Shown here: in pieces, positions 8,265 to 17,571 of the stretch
Numbering within the stretch: the first letter of the stretch is position 1
Layout: each line of letters starts with the position of its first letter
Assembly: GCF_018599245.1 (NCBI RefSeq)
Contig: NZ_JAHEVJ010000002.1
Span: forward strand, 372,001-436,000
Origin: Aliiroseovarius lamellibrachiae
Lineage (GTDB): Bacteria; Pseudomonadota; Alphaproteobacteria; Rhodobacterales; Rhodobacteraceae
Reading direction: 5' to 3'
Length of the DNA: 64,000 nucleotides
Made by a program: the position numbers and the translations under genes
The notes under the pieces: generated by a model
Told to the model about the DNA's origin: nothing
Database searches by the model: none
Seen by the model: the letters and a program-made list of their open reading frames with translations, nothing else

Positions 8265-9212
8265 TCAAACGGGGTGAATTCGAAAACGGTGCCGATATTC
8301 CCCGGCGCTAAGTCCCGTCGTGGACTTGAAGAGACGGTTGAACGCGGAAACATCCTGATACCCAACCTGCCAGCAAATTTCGCTCACACTAAGGGCGGTG
8401 AGTTCGAGCAGCCCTTTCGCTTTTTCGACGCGCAACTCTTGAACATATCGATTCACCGAAAGGCCCGTGCTGTTTGAAAACTTGCGGTGTAGGGATCGCA
8501 CGGAAAGCCCCGCCTGACCGGCAAGAGCGTCAACGGAAAGATCGGCCGCCACATGGCCTTCCATCCAGATTTGCAATGCTCGGATGGGTTGGTTCTGATG
8601 GGCCATGTTGGGGCTAAAAGAGCGATAGTTGCGTTGCTCTCGACCTGTTGGATCAATGAGCATTTGCCGGCAGGTTTGCGAAACAACAGTTGGGCCGAGC
8701 CAACGGCCAATGAGATGGACCCCCAAATCTATCCAGGCCATCACACCACCGGCGGTTACAATGTCATTGTCATCCACCAGGATATGCTCTGGGGTCAGGT
8801 GAACTTTGGGGAATTGTGACCTGAAATCTGCCTCAAGCGCCCAATGTGTTGTGGCGGGACGACCGTCTAGAATGCCAGAATGGCCCAGCCAGAACCCTCC
8901 TGCGCAGGCAGAGCAAATGATCGTTCCTGCAAGATGCTGGTGCATTATCCAACGGTGTAGATGCTGGTCATTATCCCCCCTTCGCCCTGTTAAATTTGGC
9001 GGGAGGATTAGCGCATCGGTACGTTCTGCGTTTCCAAGCTCGGATGGCGTCAAAACCTGGTGGTGTATTTGCTGACCGGCGCCTTCGTCGACAAGCCTGT
9101 TGGCAACATCGAATAACTCGCCAAGCCCATGCAGTGCGGATTTCTGTGCGCCTTCATAGGCGATGATGGTGACTATTGGCATATCTGGCACTTGGATTGG
9201 CGTTTCTGCCAA
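8265..9212 (-). CDS. GlxA-type AraC-family transcriptional regulator
   Basis: A 315-residue regulator with an N-terminal DJ-1/PfpI-like (class I amidotransferase-like) domain, residues about 10-190, including the CSACAGGFWLGHSG nucleophile-elbow-like turn. A C-terminal AraC double helix-turn-helix follows (residues about 215-310: LSVDALAGQAGLSVRSLHRKF and VSEICWQVGYQDVSAFNRLFK). An alternative start is the Met at residue 11. It is divergent from the cysteine hydrolase 67 bases away, which is probably its target. The pair has somewhat lower GC than its surroundings. Confidence 0.9.
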   Translation of the reverse strand: MAETPIQVPDMPIVTIIAYEGAQKSALHGLGELFDVANRLVDEGAGQQIHHQVLTPSELGNAERTDALILPPNLTGRRGDNDQHLHRWIMHQHLAGTIICSACAGGFWLGHSGILDGRPATTHWALEADFRSQFPKVHLTPEHILVDDNDIVTAGGVMAWIDLGVHLIGRWLGPTVVSQTCRQMLIDPTGREQRNYRSFSPNMAHQNQPIRALQIWMEGHVAADLSVDALAGQAGLSVRSLHRKFSNSTGLSVNRYVQELRVEKAKGLLELTALSVSEICWQVGYQDVSAFNRLFKSTTGLSAGEYRHRFRIHPV

Positions 9213-9279
9213 TCGTACCCATAAGATATCACGCAGTAAATGGTCTTACGAACCAAACAAGTCTTGAAATGAGAACAAA

Positions 9280-9846
9280 ATGACCAAACCTGCCTTGCTC
9301 TTGATAGATATTCAGAACGACTATTTCCCCAGCTTCAACGGAAGTAAGATGCCACTTCCGGGCATGGATGGTGCGTCGCAAAAGGCGGCAAACCTGCTTG
9401 CAGCAGCGCGTGGCACCGGCATGAAAGTGATCCATGTAAAACATGTCATGGCGTCAGATGCGGCCCCGTTTTTCCATCCGAACTCCAAAGGTGCAGAACT
9501 TCATAACAGCGTTGCCCCAATGGCCGGCGAAGTCGTTGTTGAGAAGGCTCGGCCGAACAGTTTTGTCGGCACGAAACTTGAGCAATTGTTACGAGAAGCA
9601 GGGATTGAGCACCTCGTGATCTGTGGCGCGATGAGCCAAATGTGTGTGGATGCGACTGTCCGCGCTGGTGTTGATCTGGGCTTTAAAGTGACGGTTGCAC
9701 ATGACGCTTGCGCCGCAGCGGACGTGGAACACGATGGCGTCAGCGCACCGTCCGCAATGGTTCATGCTGCGATTATGGCACCTTTGGCCGCCAGCTACGC
9801 AGATGTTCGGCCAACGTCAGACGTCGAAGCCATAATTCAAAATTGA
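9280..9846 (+). CDS. Isochorismatase-family cysteine hydrolase
   Basis: A 188-residue cytosolic hydrolase. The catalytic triad of the family is visible as D10 (LLIDIQNDY), K89 (VEKARPNSF) and C122 (CGAMSQMCVDAT, with the preceding cis-peptide region). Family members cleave nicotinamide, N-carbamoylsarcosine, biuret or isochorismate; the substrate here is open. It is divergent from a GlxA-type regulator, a common pairing for small amide or aldehyde response genes, which suggests local control. Confidence 0.9.
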   Translation: MTKPALLLIDIQNDYFPSFNGSKMPLPGMDGASQKAANLLAAARGTGMKVIHVKHVMASDAAPFFHPNSKGAELHNSVAPMAGEVVVEKARPNSFVGTKLEQLLREAGIEHLVICGAMSQMCVDATVRAGVDLGFKVTVAHDACAAADVEHDGVSAPSAMVHAAIMAPLAASYADVRPTSDVEAIIQN

Positions 9847-9858
9847 CTTTGTGCCAAA

Positions 9859-9889
9859 GACAAGCCCGCACAAATCGCGCGGGCTTGTC
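9859..9889. terminator. Hairpin between convergent hydrolase and pyrophosphatase genes
   Basis: GACAAGCCCGC and GCGGGCTTGTC form a perfect 11-bp stem with a 9-nt loop. It lies between two convergent stops and is probably a bidirectional terminator, with only a weak T-run on either side. Confidence 0.65.
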
Positions 9890-9910
9890 AAAATTGATGT
9901 CAAACGCGGT

Positions 9911-10831
9911 TTAAACAGCCAGGTTCGGGATGATCTGCTTTTTGCGGCTCATGATGCCGGGCAGGACCACGGTGTCGCCGGTGACGGTCGCACCGAAGCT
10001 TTTCTCAGCAACGGTTTTCACCAGATCGTTTGGCACAAACAGGGTGGCTTCTTCGTTCAGGATGTCGACGACGAACAGCAGCACTTGGTCCAGCGCGTCT
10101 TCTTTGGCGACATCTTCAAACGAAGCCATCAGTTCGTCTTTGCGGTCCAAAATCATTTTCGGTGCGGTGGTTTCCAACACACCCACGCGGAATTTTGTGC
10201 CGTCAACTTCGAACACTTTGCTGTCGAGGCGGCACAGTTCAGCGGCCGAGAACGCAGACACATCTGATTTCGCCTCAAACATTTCGGACGCGTATTCCGA
10301 GATATTGATGCCGAGATCCGCCGCCAGCTGCTCAGTCACTTCGCGGTCGTGATCGGTGGTGGTGGGCGAGCGGAATTCCAGCGTGTCGGACAGGATACAG
10401 GTCAGCGCGGCGGCTTTGATGTTGTCGGGCATTTTCGCCGCATCATCGCCCATCAGGTCAATCATAATGGTCGCGGTGCAGGCCAAGGGGCGGATGGTGA
10501 TGTCGATCGGGCCTTTGGTCTCAAGCCCGCCAACCAGCTTGTGGTGGTCGATGATCGCTTGCACATCCGCGCCGTTGATATTGGCGGGCAATTCCGCCGG
10601 GTTGTTGGTGTCCACAACCACACAAGCTTGTCCGTCGGCCACGTCCTCGATGATTTCGGGCATCTCAAAACCCCAGCGTTTCACCATGAACTGGGCTTCG
10701 GTGTTGGGGGTGCCCAAAAGAACGGGCTTTGCGTCGATGCCCTTTACTTCGTTCAGATACCAAGCCCAAACAAGGGGCGATCCGGTGCTGTCGGTGTCGG
10801 GGGATTTATGGCCGAATACAAGCGTGGTCAT
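9911..10831 (-). CDS. ppaC: Manganese-dependent inorganic pyrophosphatase (family II)
   Basis: Hydrolyses pyrophosphate to phosphate, driving biosynthetic reactions. The 306-residue length is typical of the DHH-superfamily class II enzyme. Metal ligands are visible: H8, D12 and D14 in GHKSPDTDS, D74 in VVVDTNN, and H96/H97 in DHHKLVGG; the C-terminal SRKKQ substrate-binding motif is present. The start at 10831 (MTTLVFGH) is chosen over an upstream in-frame start at 10969 whose 46 extra residues do not resemble the family. Divergent from the DUF2161 gene across the tandem array. Confidence 0.95.
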   Translation of the reverse strand: MTTLVFGHKSPDTDSTGSPLVWAWYLNEVKGIDAKPVLLGTPNTEAQFMVKRWGFEMPEIIEDVADGQACVVVDTNNPAELPANINGADVQAIIDHHKLVGGLETKGPIDITIRPLACTATIMIDLMGDDAAKMPDNIKAAALTCILSDTLEFRSPTTTDHDREVTEQLAADLGINISEYASEMFEAKSDVSAFSAAELCRLDSKVFEVDGTKFRVGVLETTAPKMILDRKDELMASFEDVAKEDALDQVLLFVVDILNEEATLFVPNDLVKTVAEKSFGATVTGDTVVLPGIMSRKKQIIPNLAV

Positions 10832-10968
10832 GGGGTCATTCCGTCTTTGCAATAAGGAGTTTGGGGGCCTTATAGGGGGGGGCTGCGATCTTGTCACCTG
10901 TGTTCGCGCTGACATTAGGCGGATGGGGTGCGGTCTTTTATTTGATTGACGAGCGCTCTGGCGTTTCA

Positions 10969-11100
10969 TTTTCTAGAAAACTAGAAAACTAGAAAACTAG
11001 AAAACTAGAAAACTAGAAAACTAGAAAACTAGAAAACTAGAAAACTAGAAAACTAGAAAACTAGAAAACTAGAAAACTAGAAAACTAGAAAACTAGTTTT
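10969..11100. repeat. Tandem array of the octamer CTAGAAAA (15 copies)
   Basis: Fifteen perfect, contiguous 8-bp units CTAGAAAA run from 10973 to 11092 and end in CTAGTTTT. The left flank is TTTT, so the array starts with the palindrome TTTTCTAGAAAA and ends with the palindrome AAAACTAGTTTT. It contains 16 CTAG tetramers in 124 bp. As 8 is not a multiple of 3 and CTAG contains TAG on both strands, stop codons occur in all six frames, so it is non-coding. It ends 22 bases before the GTG start of the DUF2161 gene and begins 137 bases upstream of ppaC. Confidence 0.97.
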
Positions 11101-11121
11101 CCCGTAAAGGCAGGGGGCCGC

Positions 11122-11784
11122 GTGGGCAAAATCGCTGAAACAGATCTGTATGACCCGGTGAAATCTTGGCTTGAGGGATTAGGGTATGAGGTGAAGGCTG
11201 AGGTTGGTGCGGCTGATGTGATGGCGCTCCGCGAGGGTGAAGCCCCGGTGGTGGTTGAGCTGAAGACCGGATTTTCACTGACCCTTTTGCAACAGGCCGT
11301 GGCCCGGCAAGCCATCACCGATCACGTCTATGTCGCGGTGCCGCGCTGGGCCGGCAAGGCAGGATGGCGGACGTTTAAAGGCAACATTGGCCTGTGTCGC
11401 AGGCTCGGTTTGGGCGTGTTGTCGGTGAAGGTGAAAGAGGGCGCGGTGCAGGTGCATTGTGACCCGGCGCCGTATCAACCGCGCAAATCCAAGGTGAAAT
11501 CTGCCCGTTTGTTGGGCGAGTTTGCCAAGCGCGAAGGCGATCCCAATACGGGGGGCACGCGCGGCAAAATCGTCACGGCCTATCAGCAAGAGGCCGAAAA
11601 GCTGGCCGCACATTTGGCCGCGCATGGCCCGATGAAAGGGGCGGAGTTGGTCAAGGCTACGGAAGTTTCGCGCGCCACGCGGATGATGGCGGACAATCAC
11701 TATGGCTGGTTTGAACGGGTTGAGCGTGGGGTGTATGGATTGACGGACACGGGGCTGGACGCGGCCAAACTCATCCGCAAGTAA
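11122..11784 (+). CDS. DUF2161 protein, PD-(D/E)XK nuclease-like
   Basis: A 220-residue protein of the DUF2161 family. Residues 1-95 look like a PD-(D/E)XK phosphodiesterase core: E-V-G-A-A-D-V-M-A-L-R, then V-V-V-E-L-K-T-G, with Asp and Glu-x-Lys in the expected order. The C-terminal 70 residues resemble a winged helix (AAHLAAHGPMKGAELVKAT ... RGVYGLT), probably for DNA binding. Biological role unknown. The start is GTG at 11122, preceded by AGGCAGGGGG and, 22 bases further up, by the octamer array. Stop is 11 bases before the FNR box of the peroxidase gene. Confidence 0.8.
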   Translation: MGKIAETDLYDPVKSWLEGLGYEVKAEVGAADVMALREGEAPVVVELKTGFSLTLLQQAVARQAITDHVYVAVPRWAGKAGWRTFKGNIGLCRRLGLGVLSVKVKEGAVQVHCDPAPYQPRKSKVKSARLLGEFAKREGDPNTGGTRGKIVTAYQQEAEKLAAHLAAHGPMKGAELVKATEVSRATRMMADNHYGWFERVERGVYGLTDTGLDAAKLIRK

Positions 11785-11794
11785 TCTGACAATT

Positions 11795-11808
11795 TTGATC
11801 GGGATCAA
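11795..11808. promoter_or_regulatory. FNR/FnrL box upstream of cytochrome c peroxidase gene
   Basis: TTGATCGGGATCAA is a perfect match to the FNR consensus TTGAT-N4-ATCAA. Its centre lies 62 bases before the peroxidase start codon, a distance that would allow activation from -41.5 with a leader of about 20 bases. Confidence 0.85.
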
Positions 11809-11862
11809 TTTTCTTTTACACGAATCAGATGTAAGCACGTCTGAACGGTAAAGGAGAGCGTG

Positions 11863-12984
11863 ATGCGCGGTTTGGCTATTTTTCTTGCACTCGGATTGGC
11901 AACCCCCGCTGCGGCACAAGACACACTTGAGGCCTTGGGGGAGGCGCTGTTTTTCGATGTGAACCTGTCAAAAAATCGTACCCAAAGCTGTGCCACCTGC
12001 CATGATCCGGCGTATGGCTTTGTGGACCCTCGTGAAACCGAGGTGGGCAAGGCGGTGTCCTTGGGCGATGATGGGGTCAGTTTGGGCGACCGCACGGCGC
12101 CAACGGCCGCCTACGCCATGTTTGCCCCCGGATTTTCGCAAGTGGATGAAAAGATGTGGGTTGGCGGCATGTTCTTGGATGGCCGCGAGGCGGATTTGGC
12201 GGGGCAAGCGGGTGGCCCGCCGCTCAATCCTATTGAGATGGGTATGCCGGACAAGGCGTCAGTGATCGCGCGCCTGTCCGAGAACTCTGACTATGTGGCC
12301 AGCTTTCAGGCGCTGTTTGGCGAGGGCATTCTGACTGACACCGATGCGGCGTATGCGGCCATGACACAATCCATTGCAGCGTTCGAGAAAACTGAAGTGT
12401 TTGCGCCGTTTGACAGTAAATATGACCGGTTTTTGAAAGGCGAAGTGACCCTGTCCAAAGAAGAGGAGCTGGGGCGCGTGTTGTTCTTTTCTGAGCAGTT
12501 CACCAACTGCAACCTGTGCCACCAACTGCGCGTCTCGCCGCTTGCGCAGGATGAGACATTTGCGAATTATGAGTATCACAACATTGGCGTGCCAGTGAAC
12601 CAAGCGGTGCGCGCGGCCAATGGTGTTACGGGGCGGGATTTGGGGTTGCTGGCCAACCCTGCCGTGACGGATGCTGCGGCGGGCGGGCGGTTTAAGGTGC
12701 CTACGTTGCGTAATGTCGCCGTGACAGGCCCCTATATGCACAATGGGGTGTTTCAGGATTTGCGCACGGTGGTTCTGTTCTACAACAAATATAACTCGCT
12801 TGCGAAAGCACGTCAGATCAATCCTGAAACCGGCAAGCCATGGAGGATGCCAGAGATCCCGCAAAACCTTGCGGTGACCGAACTGACCCACGGCCCTGCG
12901 CTGGACGACAAACGCGTGGATGCACTTGTGGCGTTCATGAAGACGCTGACGGATCGGCGGTATGAGCATCTGCTTGAGGAGTGA
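11863..12984 (+). CDS. Di-haem cytochrome c peroxidase (CcpA/MauG family)
   Basis: Periplasmic di-haem peroxidase that reduces hydrogen peroxide with electrons from c-type cytochromes. The 373-residue precursor starts with a signal peptide (MRGLAIFLALGLATPAAA). Two haem c sites are seen: C43-x-x-C46-H47 (CATCH) and C216-x-x-C219-H220 (CNLCH). The C-terminal domain has the family's TLRNVAVTGPYMHNGVF segment. ATG 11863 is preferred over GTG 11860 because AGGAG lies six bases before it. A perfect FNR box upstream suggests induction under low oxygen. It could instead be a MauG-like enzyme with another substrate; the context favours the peroxidase. Confidence 0.88.
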   Translation: MRGLAIFLALGLATPAAAQDTLEALGEALFFDVNLSKNRTQSCATCHDPAYGFVDPRETEVGKAVSLGDDGVSLGDRTAPTAAYAMFAPGFSQVDEKMWVGGMFLDGREADLAGQAGGPPLNPIEMGMPDKASVIARLSENSDYVASFQALFGEGILTDTDAAYAAMTQSIAAFEKTEVFAPFDSKYDRFLKGEVTLSKEEELGRVLFFSEQFTNCNLCHQLRVSPLAQDETFANYEYHNIGVPVNQAVRAANGVTGRDLGLLANPAVTDAAAGGRFKVPTLRNVAVTGPYMHNGVFQDLRTVVLFYNKYNSLAKARQINPETGKPWRMPEIPQNLAVTELTHGPALDDKRVDALVAFMKTLTDRRYEHLLEE

Positions 12985-13076
12985 TACGGGGGGGGCTTTT
13001 GTCGCGTGCGCCCAAACACTGGCCGTCTGGTAAATTGGTTTGCTGAAAAACTGTCAGAAATTCTTTGCGGCGCCTG

Positions 13077-13105
13077 TTGACACCCCTCATTTCGATGCCT
13101 AACTC
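13077..13105 (+). promoter_or_regulatory. Candidate groESL promoter
   Basis: TTGACA (13077-13082), then 17 bp, then TAACTC (13100-13105), directly upstream of the CIRCE element. The -10 is a poor sigma-70 match, so a heat-shock sigma-32-type overlap is possible. Confidence 0.35.
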
Positions 13106-13113
13106 TTTCGTCG

Positions 13114-13140
13114 TTAGCACTCACACGCAGTGAGTGCCAG
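13114..13140. promoter_or_regulatory. CIRCE operator (HrcA site) of groESL
   Basis: TTAGCACTC-N9-GAGTGCCAG: the left arm is perfect and the right arm has 7 of 9 bases of the CIRCE consensus. It lies 33 bp before the groES start, as expected for HrcA repression of the chaperonin operon. Confidence 0.9.
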
Positions 13141-13172
13141 AAAATAGAAACTGACGCTAAGGAGCCTCAGAA

Positions 13173-13460
13173 ATGGCATTTACTCCGCTGCATGACCGCG
13201 TTTTGGTCCGCCGTGTTGAAAGCGAAGAAAAGACCGCTGGCGGTCTGATCATCCCTGAAAGCGCAAAAGAAAAGCCCGCCGAGGGCGAAGTTGTTTCCGT
13301 GGGCGAAGGCGCACGCAAAGACAACGGCGAACTGATCGCACCTGCTGTAAAAGCTGGCGACAAAGTTCTGTTCGGCAAATGGTCTGGCACTGAAATCACC
13401 GTTGCCGGTGAAGAGCTGTTGATCATGAAAGAAAACGACATCATGGGCATCTTGTCCTAA
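13173..13460 (+). CDS. groES: Co-chaperonin GroES
   Basis: The 95-residue cap of the GroEL folding chamber. It shows the usual [33 protein letters not shown] start including the mobile loop, and the C-terminal [15 protein letters not shown]. It is the first gene of the CIRCE-controlled operon, followed 40 bases later by groEL. Confidence 0.98.
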   Translation: MAFTPLHDRVLVRRVESEEKTAGGLIIPESAKEKPAEGEVVSVGEGARKDNGELIAPAVKAGDKVLFGKWSGTEITVAGEELLIMKENDIMGILS

Positions 13461-13473
13461 TCGTCTGATCTGA

Positions 13474-15150
<1,677 letters not shown>

Positions 15151-15206
15151 GTTGAATTTCCATTAGGAAATTCGACTGCGACAGGCGATTGGCCTTATGG
15201 CCAATC
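15151..15206 (+). other. Two consecutive hairpins after groEL
   Basis: The first stem is GTTGAATTTCC (15151-15161) with GGAAATTCGAC (15166-15176), loop ATTA, one G-T pair, starting at the base after the stop codon. The second is GATTGGCC (15187-15194) with GGCCAATC (15199-15206), loop TTAT. Neither has a T-run, so they may protect or process the mRNA 3' end upstream of the real terminator. Confidence 0.6.
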
Positions 15207-15232
15207 TGCCGAGAGCCCAAAAAAAGAATTGG

Positions 15233-15262
15233 AAATGGCGGTCTTCGGGCCGCCATTTTTTT
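15233..15262 (+). terminator. Rho-independent terminator of groESL
   Basis: AAATGGCGG and CCGCCATTT form a 9-bp stem with an 8-nt loop including TTCGG, followed directly by a run that makes seven T residues in all. Confidence 0.9.
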
Positions 15263-15394
15263 GAGGGTTCGTGGCAATCTCCCGCCTTTCAATCACGCGA
15301 CGCGCGGCTTTGGGTATGGCCTGTCGGGCGCGCTGTTTTCGGGGGGCGGCAGAAATTTTCAATCCCCCCCTTACAACTGGACAAAAACCCCCTT

Positions 15395-15413
15395 ATGTTA
15401 ATGCGCATAACAT
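15395..15413. promoter_or_regulatory. Inverted repeat upstream of the bactofilin-like gene
   Basis: ATGTTA and TAACAT are perfect 6-bp arms around a 7-bp centre, 22 bases before the start codon. A possible operator; no regulator is assigned. Confidence 0.25.
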
Positions 15414-15435
15414 CAACATTTTGGCGGGGACAGCC

Positions 15436-16572
15436 ATGTTTAAACCTCTTTTGATTTCCCTCCTGACCCTTGCAGCGCTGCCAGCCACCGCGCAAGAGGT
15501 GTACCGTTTTGGGGGCGATGCCTATATGGCTGGCGATAACGTCACCCTGTCTGGAGATGCTGTGGATGACGCGTTCATCGTCGGCAATACGGTGGTGATC
15601 TCGGCCCCCGTCGAAGGCTCTGCTCATGCGGGGGGACGTTCGGTTTCGATTTCTGCTCCGGTTGGCAATGGTCTTTACGCGGCAGGTGTGAATGTGAATG
15701 TGGCGGCTGACGTAGGGGGCGATGCACAGCTTGCGGGCGACACGGTATTGGTTGCGGCTCCGGTTCTAGGTGATGTGCGTGTTGCGGCGCAACGCGTTGA
15801 ATTGACAGGGGCTATTGGCGACAGCGCATTGATCGCGGCTGAAAATATTCTGCTGACAGAAACCATTTCAGGCGATGCCAGCTTTGCGACCAAGAACATT
15901 TCGTTTGGGGAAAATGCCCGGATCAACGGCACGCTGCACCTCTATGCCAAGAACGTCGAGGACATTGTCGTGCCGGAATTTGTGGTGCCTGCTGACCGGA
16001 TTCAGCGCCATTCCGAAGAGGAATTCGATGGTGGGATTACCGTGGACGGAAGCAACGAAACGGATATGTCCAGCGGACAAGGTTGGATGTCTTGGTTCGG
16101 CGGCAAAATTGGCTCCATCCTGACCCTTACGGTTTTGGCAACCATCGTCGCCTATTTTGTACCGGGCGCTTTAATGAGCTTGCGCGAGCGTACGCTTGAA
16201 AGCCCGTTTCGGGCGATTTGGATGGGGTTCTTGGCGGTCTCGGCTTTGGCGGGGGCGTTGTTTGTGCTGGGCGTAACAGGCTACGGCATCTTGCTTGCGC
16301 CATTTGCGATTTTGGGTGCAGTGCTTTTGGCGCTCGCGGGGTATGTGATCGGCAGCTATATTCTGGGCGTTGGCGCAGTTTTGCTTGTGGGGCAACCGCA
16401 GCCTGCCACCTTGCCCGAGCGGGCGATTGCCGCACTTTCTGGTGCGGTCGCGGTGACCATTCTGGCGATGCTTCCGGTGGTTGGGTGGCCGCTGGTTGTG
16501 GCTGTGACCCTGGCCGGTGCCGGTGCGTTGGTTATTCGCTGGGTGGCACCTGGGTTCTACACTGAGGTCTGA
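15436..16572 (+). CDS. Secreted/membrane protein with bactofilin-like beta-helix repeats
   Basis: A 378-residue protein of unknown function. It has a signal peptide (MFKPLLISLLTLAALPATA). Residues about 20-190 are short, repetitive, Gly/Val/Ala-rich strands (GDNVTLSGDA, GNTVVISAPV, GRSVSISAPV, GDTVLVAAPV, and so on, about every 17-20 residues) resembling the right-handed beta-helix of polymer-forming bactofilins. An acidic linker follows, then four or five membrane helices (about 255-375). So the repeat domain is extracytoplasmic and anchored by a C-terminal membrane domain. Start chosen at 15436 (GGGGA upstream) rather than 15271, since only this gives a signal peptide. Confidence 0.7.
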   Translation: MFKPLLISLLTLAALPATAQEVYRFGGDAYMAGDNVTLSGDAVDDAFIVGNTVVISAPVEGSAHAGGRSVSISAPVGNGLYAAGVNVNVAADVGGDAQLAGDTVLVAAPVLGDVRVAAQRVELTGAIGDSALIAAENILLTETISGDASFATKNISFGENARINGTLHLYAKNVEDIVVPEFVVPADRIQRHSEEEFDGGITVDGSNETDMSSGQGWMSWFGGKIGSILTLTVLATIVAYFVPGALMSLRERTLESPFRAIWMGFLAVSALAGALFVLGVTGYGILLAPFAILGAVLLALAGYVIGSYILGVGAVLLVGQPQPATLPERAIAALSGAVAVTILAMLPVVGWPLVVAVTLAGAGALVIRWVAPGFYTEV

Positions 16573-16602
16573 AACCCGCCCGTCGTGAAAGGCTTGAAAC
16601 AG

Positions 16603-16630
16603 AAGGGCGTGCCAATGGCGCGCCTTTTTT
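16603..16630 (+). terminator. Terminator after the bactofilin-like gene
   Basis: AAGGGCGTGCC pairs with GGCGCGCCTT (one bulge, one G-T pair; loop AAT), followed by a T-run (six T residues counting the end of the stem). Confidence 0.7.
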
Positions 16631-16731
16631 ATTGGGAACACTCTTGCGGTTATGCGCTGGTGTTTGCCCATTTGGAAATCCGCGACATCCCGCCTCTCGT
16701 ATCTGAATGCAAGCCCGCCTATGTATGGGGC

Positions 16732-17511
16732 ATGTTGAAACGTTTGTTCGCCGCCAGCGCCCTTTGTATTGCCTCAGCCCAGTCTGCCTCGACCCAGTCT
16801 GCCCCAGCGCAGCCAGCCACGGACGAGTGCGTGGTGCTGCTGCACGGGCTTGCGCGTTCGCCATCTTCGCTTTGGGTGATGGAAGAGGCGCTGAGCGCCG
16901 AGGGCTATACGGTGGTCAATCTGGGGTATCCATCAACAAAAGCGGAAATTGATATTCTTGTCGAAGCTGCGATCCCACCAGCCGTAAAGGCGTGTGGGGC
17001 GCAAAAAATCAACTTTGTCACCCACTCGATGGGCGGCATTCTTGCGCGCGTTTGGTTGCAAGACCACCGTCCTGAAAACATGGGCCGTGTGGTGATGTTG
17101 GCACCCCCGAACAAAGGGTCGCAGTTGGTTGATGCCTTTCAATCTCTTGAGCCGTTTGAATGGATCAATGGCCCGGCGGGGCTGCAATTGGGAACCGATG
17201 AAAACTCGGTGCCCAATCACGTAGGGCTGCCCAATTATGAGGTGGGCGTGATTGCTGGGAACCGCTCGATGAACCCGATCTACTCAACATTGATTGAGGG
17301 GGAGGACGATGGGAAAGTGTCGGTCGAAAGCACCAAGATTGAAGGGATGACGGATCACATTGTCTTGCCGGTCACCCATACGTTTATGATGACCAATCCG
17401 CTGGTGATTGCGCAAGTGATTGGATTTCTCAAGCAGGGAACGTTTGAGAAAGACCTGACCTTGGGCACCGTCATTGAACGGGTTGCAGACGAGGCAGGAT
17501 ATCTGGATTGA
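16732..17511 (+). CDS. Secreted lipase/alpha-beta hydrolase
   Basis: A 259-residue exported hydrolase. The N-terminus is a signal peptide ([19 protein letters not shown]) followed by a short Ser/Ala/Gln-rich linker. The catalytic core has the oxyanion segment [15 protein letters not shown], the nucleophile in [12 protein letters not shown] (THSMG instead of the commoner GHSxG), and a late His (PVTHTFMM). This matches bacterial triacylglycerol-lipase-like or PGAP1-like proteins. The start is placed at 16732, not at the longer frame start 16585, because the latter runs through the preceding terminator. Confidence 0.8.
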   Translation: MLKRLFAASALCIASAQSASTQSAPAQPATDECVVLLHGLARSPSSLWVMEEALSAEGYTVVNLGYPSTKAEIDILVEAAIPPAVKACGAQKINFVTHSMGGILARVWLQDHRPENMGRVVMLAPPNKGSQLVDAFQSLEPFEWINGPAGLQLGTDENSVPNHVGLPNYEVGVIAGNRSMNPIYSTLIEGEDDGKVSVESTKIEGMTDHIVLPVTHTFMMTNPLVIAQVIGFLKQGTFEKDLTLGTVIERVADEAGYLD

Positions 17512-17526
17512 CGCTTCAGAAATGAA

Positions 17527-17552
17527 AAAAGCACGCCGTGCGGCGTGCTTTT
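17527..17552. terminator. Bidirectional terminator between lipase-like gene and hemN
   Basis: AAAAGCACGCC-GTGC-GGCGTGCTTTT: perfect 11-bp stem with A-run and T-run arms, between convergent genes. Confidence 0.9.
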
Positions 17553-17571
17553 CAGGTGTGTTTAGAAGTGC

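Noticed and set aside
8265-9846. GlxA-type regulator plus hydrolase as a mobile island
   Set aside because: Slightly lower GC but no integrase, repeats or tRNA at the borders; not enough to claim transfer.
10969-11100. The octamer array as a CRISPR array or coding repeat
   Set aside because: Units are 8 bp with no spacers between them, and stop codons occur in all six frames.
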